Origin: Streptomyces sp. NBC_01775
GTDB taxonomy: Bacteria > Actinomycetota > Actinomycetes > Streptomycetales > Streptomycetaceae
DNA length: 64,000 nt
Direction: 5' to 3'
NCBI RefSeq assembly: GCF_035917675.1
Contig: NZ_CP109104.1
Coordinates: 496,001-560,000 of the forward strand
The notes beneath the pieces were generated by a model, which saw nothing but the letters and a program-made list of their open reading frames with translations, searched no databases and was not told where the DNA came from. Positions 63,901 to 64,000 of this stretch are shown here, piece after piece (position 1 is the stretch's first letter; every line of letters starts with the position of its first letter). The translations under genes were made by a program, and so were the position numbers.

Positions 63901-64000
63901 TGTCGCCGACCTCGACCGCAGGCCGTAGGGCCTTCGTGGTGAGCACCAGCGCGGGCTTCGCGTCGCTCAGTATCAGCCGGACCCGTTCAGCGGGGTTGCC
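48968..64000 (-). CDS. Nonribosomal peptide synthetase, partial at 5' end: A-T-(C-A-T)x4-TE
   Basis: An unbroken frame of more than 5,000 residues runs from the window edge to a stop at 48968. Approximate domains: A1 64.0-62.8 kb (N-terminus missing), T1 62.7-62.5, C2 62.5-61.15, A2 61.05-59.65, T2 59.55-59.4, C3 59.3-57.95, A3 57.9-56.4, T3 56.4-56.2, C4 56.1-54.8, A4 54.7-53.25, T4 53.2-52.95, C5 52.85-51.55, A5 51.5-50.0, T5 50.0-49.75, TE 49.7-48.97. C domains carry HHIAADGWS or [10 protein letters not shown] domains carry DLGGHSLL, except T4 with DLGGDSISS. The TE has GWSFGG and GHDRLM. A5 residues at the usual pocket positions read D-I-L-Q-M-S-L-V-W, close to the glycine code; other pockets are not assigned. 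The product is a peptide of at least five residues, released by the TE. Confidence 0.97.
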   Translation of the reverse strand, partial: GNPAERVRLILSDAKPALVLTTKALRPAVEVGDTPIVELDSPEVRQQISARPTAHLTDEERGHGLHAEQPAYIIYTSGSSGTPKGVAVTHEGIVELAGDRAFAGYADARVLVHSTLAFDASVYEMWVPLLHGGRLVLAPTDELDLDALRSTIARERVTHAFFTTALFNHLVDERVDLFSALREVWTGGEAVSAPAFRRAVETCPDTTFVHVYGPTEATAFCTYHEVRTAASIGNTVPIGRATDNMCAYVLDGSLGVVPVGVVGELYVGGVGLARGYWGRAGLSAERFVADPFGGVGGRLYRTGDLVRWGRGGVLEFVGRADDQVKVRGFRIELGEVERVVGACPGVGQAAVVVRDDLPGGRGLVAYVVGADVGEGEVRGFVRGRLPEFMVPSVVVELDRLPVTVNGKLDRKALPRPEFTASVGDRGPCTAVEACLCELFGEVLGVEGVGVGDGFFDLGGHSLLATRLVSRVRGVLGVELGVSAVFDAPSPGLLAGRVEGARGARGGVVAVVRPGRLPLSFAQRRLWFLHRLEGPSATYNIPLVVRLEGAVDEGALGAALGDVVARHESLRTVFDEVDGVPCQKVVPVDELGAVWGGMAVSHVGRDGLDEEIAGLVRYRFDLGGELPVRAGLLVVSGCERVLVLVVHHIAADGWSLRPLWRDLCDAYRARSAGGVPDWVPLPVQYADYALWQYEHLGSEEDPDSLIAGQLGYWQRQLEGAPELLSLPTDRPRPRVPSYRGDVVSFDVDSEVHEGLARIAASSGASLFMVLHAGLVALLTRLNAGEEVVVGSPIAGRTDSALEDLAGFFVNTLVLRVDASGDPTFRELVDRARNTDVAAYEHQDVPFERLVEVVNPVRSLAQHPLFQVAFALNNTAEYDFALPGTIGRLCRHDFSPAKFDLSFVFDEFRSADAAPAGLELSLTYAEDLFERETAQRLGSYLVRVLGQLAEAPDLRLGQLRLLDPAEEHELLVRRNDTHRPDIAAVPLPDLFQNQVNRTPQATALEHGDAHLTYAELNTRANQLAHHLRTYGIGVESRVALLLGRSVEANVAILAVAKTGAAYVPIDPAYPRERVGFMVADSDAALVLTKSAFSQLLPADTPKLVLDEPEVVRAAERCSTASPDVEVPCEAAAYVIYTSGSTGTPKGVVVSHAGLAALARAQVERFVLTGASRVLQLASQSFDAAVLEMLMAFASGGTLVVPSGSMGLTGGELADELAGSRISHALLSPSVLATMPVVELPSLRTLLVGGEPIGSELISRWAPGRLMLNLYGPTEATVWVTAGEVGTDSDKPIMGHPTFNTRVYVLDGSLGVVPVGVVGELYVGGVGLARGYWGRAGLSAERFVADPFGGAGGRLYRTGDLVRWGRGGVLEFVGRADDQVKVRGFRIEPGEIESVLVGQAGVSEAAVVVREDQPGDRRIVAYVVAEAGGELESGRLREFVRGRLPEFMVPSAVVELDRLPMTASGKLDRKAFPRPDFASSVSGGGPCTAVEACLCELFGEVLGVEGVGVGDGFFDLGGHSLLATRLVSRVRGVLGVELGVSAVFDAPSPGLLAGRVEGARGARGGVVAVVRPGRLPLSFAQRRLWFLHRLEGPSATYNIPLVVRLEGAVDEGALGAALGDVVARHESLRTVFDEVDGVPCQKVISSEELGPLWGGLTTTSVPAGRLDEEIAGLVRYRFDLGGELPVRAGLLVVSGCERVLVLVVHHIAADGWSLRPLWRDLCDAYRARSAGGVPDWVPLPVQYADYALWQYEHLGSEEDPDSLIAGQLGYWQRQLEGAPELLSLPTDRPRPRVPSYRGDVVSFDVDSEVHDGLARIAASSGASLFMVLHAGLVALLTRLNAGEDVVLGSVVAGRTDEALDDLVGFFVNTLVLRVDSSGDPTFRELVRRVRNTDVAAYEHQDVPFERLVEVVNPVRSLAQHPMFQVAFALNTSEDHDFALPNTTGGLRPHDFSPAKFDLSFVFDEFRSADGAPAGLELSLTYAEDLFERETAQRLGSYLVRVLGQLAEAPDLRLGQLRLLDPAEEHELLVRRNDTHRPDIAAVPLPDLFQNQVNRTPQATALEHGDAHLTYAELNTRANQLAHHLVELGVGPERVVALVLPRSADMVIAVLAALKAGGAYLPIDPAYPADRIRFLLEDADPAVVIAADRIGDHVLPEGVPILLLGDAEYRRQLGLSNGDDLADADRRVSLRPESPAYVIYTSGSTGVPKAVVIPHAAVANLAEVQRERLDAGVGSRVLQLASPGFDVMVMELLMALMTGGALVVPETEKLIGAELATVLAEKRISHAVVSPTVLSSVPAQDLPSLRVLVTGIEPCPGELVERWSAGRLMVNAYGPTEATVYLTMTEELSGSESPPMGTPLSNTRVYVLDGSLGVVPVGVVGELYVGGVGLARGYWGRAGLSAERFVADPFGGAGGRLYRTGDLVRWGRGGVLEFVGRADDQVKVRGFRIELGEVERVVGACPGVGQAAVVVRDDLPGGRGLVAYVVGAGAAAGGELESGRLREFMRGRLPEFMVPSAVVELDRLPVTVNGKLDRKALPRPEFTASVGDRGPCTAVEACLCELFGEVLGVEGVGVGDGFFDLGGHSLLATRLVSRVRGVLGVELGVSAVFDAPSPGLLAGRVEGARGARGGVVAVVRPGRLPLSFAQRRLWFLHRLEGPSATYNIPLVVRLEGAVDEGALGAALGDVVARHESLRTVFDEVDGVPCQKVVPLEDLDGVWGGLTTARVPAGRLDEEIAGLVRYGFELGGELPVRAGLLVVSGCERVLVLVVHHIAADGWSLRPLWRDLCDAYRARSAGGVPDWVPLPVQYADYALWQYEHLGSEEDPDSLIAQQLAYWQSKLDGAPELLPLPTDRPRPTVASHSGHTLVVEWPAELCARLRQVAKSSDASLFMVLHAGLVALLTRLNTGEDVVLGSVVAGRTDEALDDLVGFFVNTLVLRVDSSGDPTFRELVRRARDTDLGAYENQDVSFEQLVDVLNPTRTLAHHPLFQVMLTLQDSLDAELGLPNTSGRLMPVSVGASRVDLLFSVNEGAPNEGISLTVEYNTDIFEGPTAQGLLSRFRRLLETVADDPDRSISGIDVVDAVERHRLLDSWNDTAMALPPSRVLPDLFEQQVWRTPDAVALVFEDVEVSYRDLNARANQLARRLVGLGVGPERVVGLALPRSVDMVIAVLAVLKAGGAYLPIDPAYPVDRIAFMLADAEPAVLVTTSAVRAGLPRTDATCLLADDPAGLGSQSSANVADAERTMPLTSQHPAYVIYTSGSTGVPKGLVGLHAGLANRWEWFSSRYPQWRSSTVLARSSLSFLDSATEVLGTLLHGGKVVLAGDDALRDPAALVRLVSAYEIERVTVVPSLLRLLLDDTFSSSLSSVRCWVVSGEALPRALVERHRDVLPDSLLLNLYGSSEASADSLFWEAEDGPVKVGRPVANTRVYVLDGRLGVVPVGVVGELYVGGVGLARGYWGRAGLSAERFVADPFGPAGGRLYRTGDLVRWGRGGVLEFVGRADDQVKVRGFRIEPGEIENVLAGQAGVSEAAVVVREDQPGDRRIVAYVVAETGGELETGRLRESVRARLPEFMVPSAVVELDRLPMTASGKLDRKALPKPDFTKSVGDRGPRTPLEARLCDLFGQVLDITMVGVDDNFFDLGGDSISSVRLVSRAQAAGLTITVRDVFQYRSVAALAGAAELREPPAPAAVEARAPLTDLTAEQLARVRAEYARHGGADEVLPVTPLQEGLLFHALYDARDPDDYTVQLSLELVGPMDRRALRDAAESVLRRHSNLRAAFWLDGVEQPVQVVPAATTLPWREVDLRHLGDDEQRAELTRLLAAERSQRFDPAVPPLLRFVLIRLGERAHLLALTHHHLLLDGWSTPVILRDLFHVYEHNSADGLPQPTPYREFLAWQAAQDREQAAAAWQEMLRGLPAPTRIAPKAEVVQARCGRDRVTQELPPELAGSLEALARERGWTLNTLVRGTWALLLGQLTGSDDVVFGATVAGRPPEVAGIEDMVGLFVNTLPVRVRLTADEPVSALLSRVQEDQLRMAQFEHVGLNDIQRMTGHSVLFDSLVLFENFPVNREVLERAGGGLRIREAYSHTSTHYPLSLVVVQGERVELHLDHRTDVFDRPRAEAMLDGLSALLRMVVDMPDRAVNTIDAVTAVERDRLLTQGNGTDAAWPALSVPALFEARAGRSPGSEAVVSGEERLTYAELNARANRLARYLTARGVGPERVVALALPRSVDMVVALLATLKTGGAYLPIDPAHPAERIAHVLDDADPLLVLTTTETAPHLGTSRRVRLDDPAVRQTVDRLPAVDLTDEDLPAEPHSSHPAYLIYTSGSTGRPKGVAVPESALRNLLLGMGEALRFDASDRWLAVTTLAFDIAVLELLGPLLAGGTVVVADDETVRDPALLTGVVERERISFVQATPSLWQALIGSCHAEAGNLTMLSGGEPLPSELAADMRATRRRVGNLYGPTETTVWSTLAWCDNTRPPSIGRPIANTRLCVLDRWLRQTPPGVVGELYVSGAGLARGYWKRPGLTAERFVADPFGPAGARMYRTGDLVRWNHHGELDYVARADDQLKVRGFRIEPGDIENALFEHPAVARAAVVMREDRPGDKRLVAFVVPDAGAEIDSDKVRRFVRERLPEYMVPAVVVALDELPVTANGKLDGARLPTPEFTRRAGARGPRTPTEEELCDLFGQVLGVERVGVDESFFDLGGHSLLATRLVSRIRGGFGVELGVGALFSAPTVAELSRRLDAEEAGSGLDALLPLRATGSSRPLFCVHPAGGISWPYAGLLPYLDPGQPVYGLQAPDLSNGSSAPTSVEGMASDYLARIRAVQPTGPYRLLGWSFGGVVAHAIATTIQDEGDEVELLAVLDAFPPPPTGERDLLPAAPGDVRDMFVEVLGAESGGAGGYALDDAILDRLCRSHERHGRALAEHRPGRFHGDLLLFVATGEPGSDGSGNWRTSQAWHPFVGGRIEVHEVDSGHDRLMRTEALSRIAPVVADRLDGQPGTGERAGSPSDR
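53473..53735 (-). repeat. A-domain tail tract, copy in module with A4
   Basis: This tract encodes NTRVYVLDG ... [20 protein letters not shown] ... [20 protein letters not shown]. It is nearly identical in DNA to 56660-56925, 59845-60106 and 63004-63260. The whole tract uses TTG, GTG, GGG and GGT codons, unlike flanking sequence. Confidence 0.75.
55883..56353 (-). repeat. T-C junction tract, copy 1
   Basis: About 470 bases covering the end of a T domain and the first part of the next C domain. By line-by-line reading it is identical to 62243-62713 (offset 6360) and nearly so to the copy at 59081 (offset 3192). Synonymous sites are also identical, which implies very recent copying or gene conversion. 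Confidence 0.85.
56660..56925 (-). repeat. A-domain tail tract, copy with A3
   Basis: Second of four near-identical copies of the C-terminal A-core tract; the sequence variable among modules begins immediately on the 5' coding side (higher coordinates). Confidence 0.75.
59081..59545 (-). repeat. T-C junction tract, copy 2
   Basis: Copy of the tract at 55889-56353, offset 3192 bases (1064 codons). It matches at every position I compared, including synonymous sites. Confidence 0.85.
59845..60106 (-). repeat. A-domain tail tract, copy with A2
   Basis: Third copy, about 3183 bases from the A3 copy; differs from it at only a few bases by eye. Confidence 0.75.
62243..62713 (-). repeat. T-C junction tract, copy 3
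   Basis: Copy of 55883-56353 at an offset of 6360 bases (2120 codons), with no difference found when the numbered lines are compared. Confidence 0.85.
63004..63260 (-). repeat. A-domain tail tract, copy with A1
   Basis: Fourth copy of the A-domain tail; the only clear change in the middle is Gly-Val-Gly-Gly for Gly-Ala-Gly-Gly. The A1 core beyond it (63,262 onward) is unrelated in detail to the other cores. Confidence 0.75.

Overview
The window is high-G+C actinobacterial DNA, almost certainly Streptomyces. Supporting signs are frequent GTG starts, GGAGG-type ribosome binding sites, a WhiB-like protein, an FtsK-like TraB, twin-arginine secreted glycosidases, MatB, and a large nonribosomal peptide synthetase (NRPS) with MbtH.

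Positions 1 to about 25,660 are the integrase-proximal part of an integrated actinomycete conjugative element; its other end lies left of position 1. It has a transfer block (1-5.3 kb: ParB-like protein, TraB translocase, DUF2637 protein and several very small membrane proteins), two Nudix genes on the other strand (5.5-7.7 kb), and a long minus-strand series of mostly overlapping genes (23.3 down to 7.7 kb). That series encodes an excisionase, phage-like hypotheticals, a DnaQ/RecE-like/Sak4-like recombination trio, small zinc-ribbon proteins, a WhiB-like protein, a winged-helix initiator with palindromic repeats inside its gene, a DnaB-type helicase and a C5 methyltransferase. Two divergent XRE regulators form the control switch (about 23.1-23.9 kb). 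The tyrosine integrase lies at 24.3-25.6 kb. Short GTGTCAG repeats flank traB and may be the cis-acting transfer locus.

Positions 25.66-46.9 kb are ordinary chromosome. They hold a DUF4239 membrane protein, a secreted GH95/GH29 fucosidase pair, malonyl-CoA synthetase MatB, an LLM flavin oxidoreductase, an orphan NarL-type regulator, an FAD monooxygenase, a UvrA-like ABC protein and a lipase-maturation-factor homologue. A decayed MarR/MFS efflux pair follows: the MFS gene is frameshifted and MarR survives only as a C-terminal remnant. Next comes a compact operon of Baeyer-Villiger monooxygenase, SMP-30-type lactonase and short-chain dehydrogenase, which reads as a pathway from cyclic alcohol to ketone to lactone to hydroxy acid.

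Positions 47.0-64.0 kb are the 3' part of a peptide natural-product cluster on the minus strand. A giant NRPS (partial A-T, then four C-A-T modules and a thioesterase, over 5,000 residues in view) is followed by mbtH, a small membrane protein and a membrane glycosyltransferase. The NRPS modules share tracts that are nearly identical in DNA and differ in codon style from their surroundings, while the substrate-binding cores of the adenylation domains differ. This points to gene conversion or cassette exchange.
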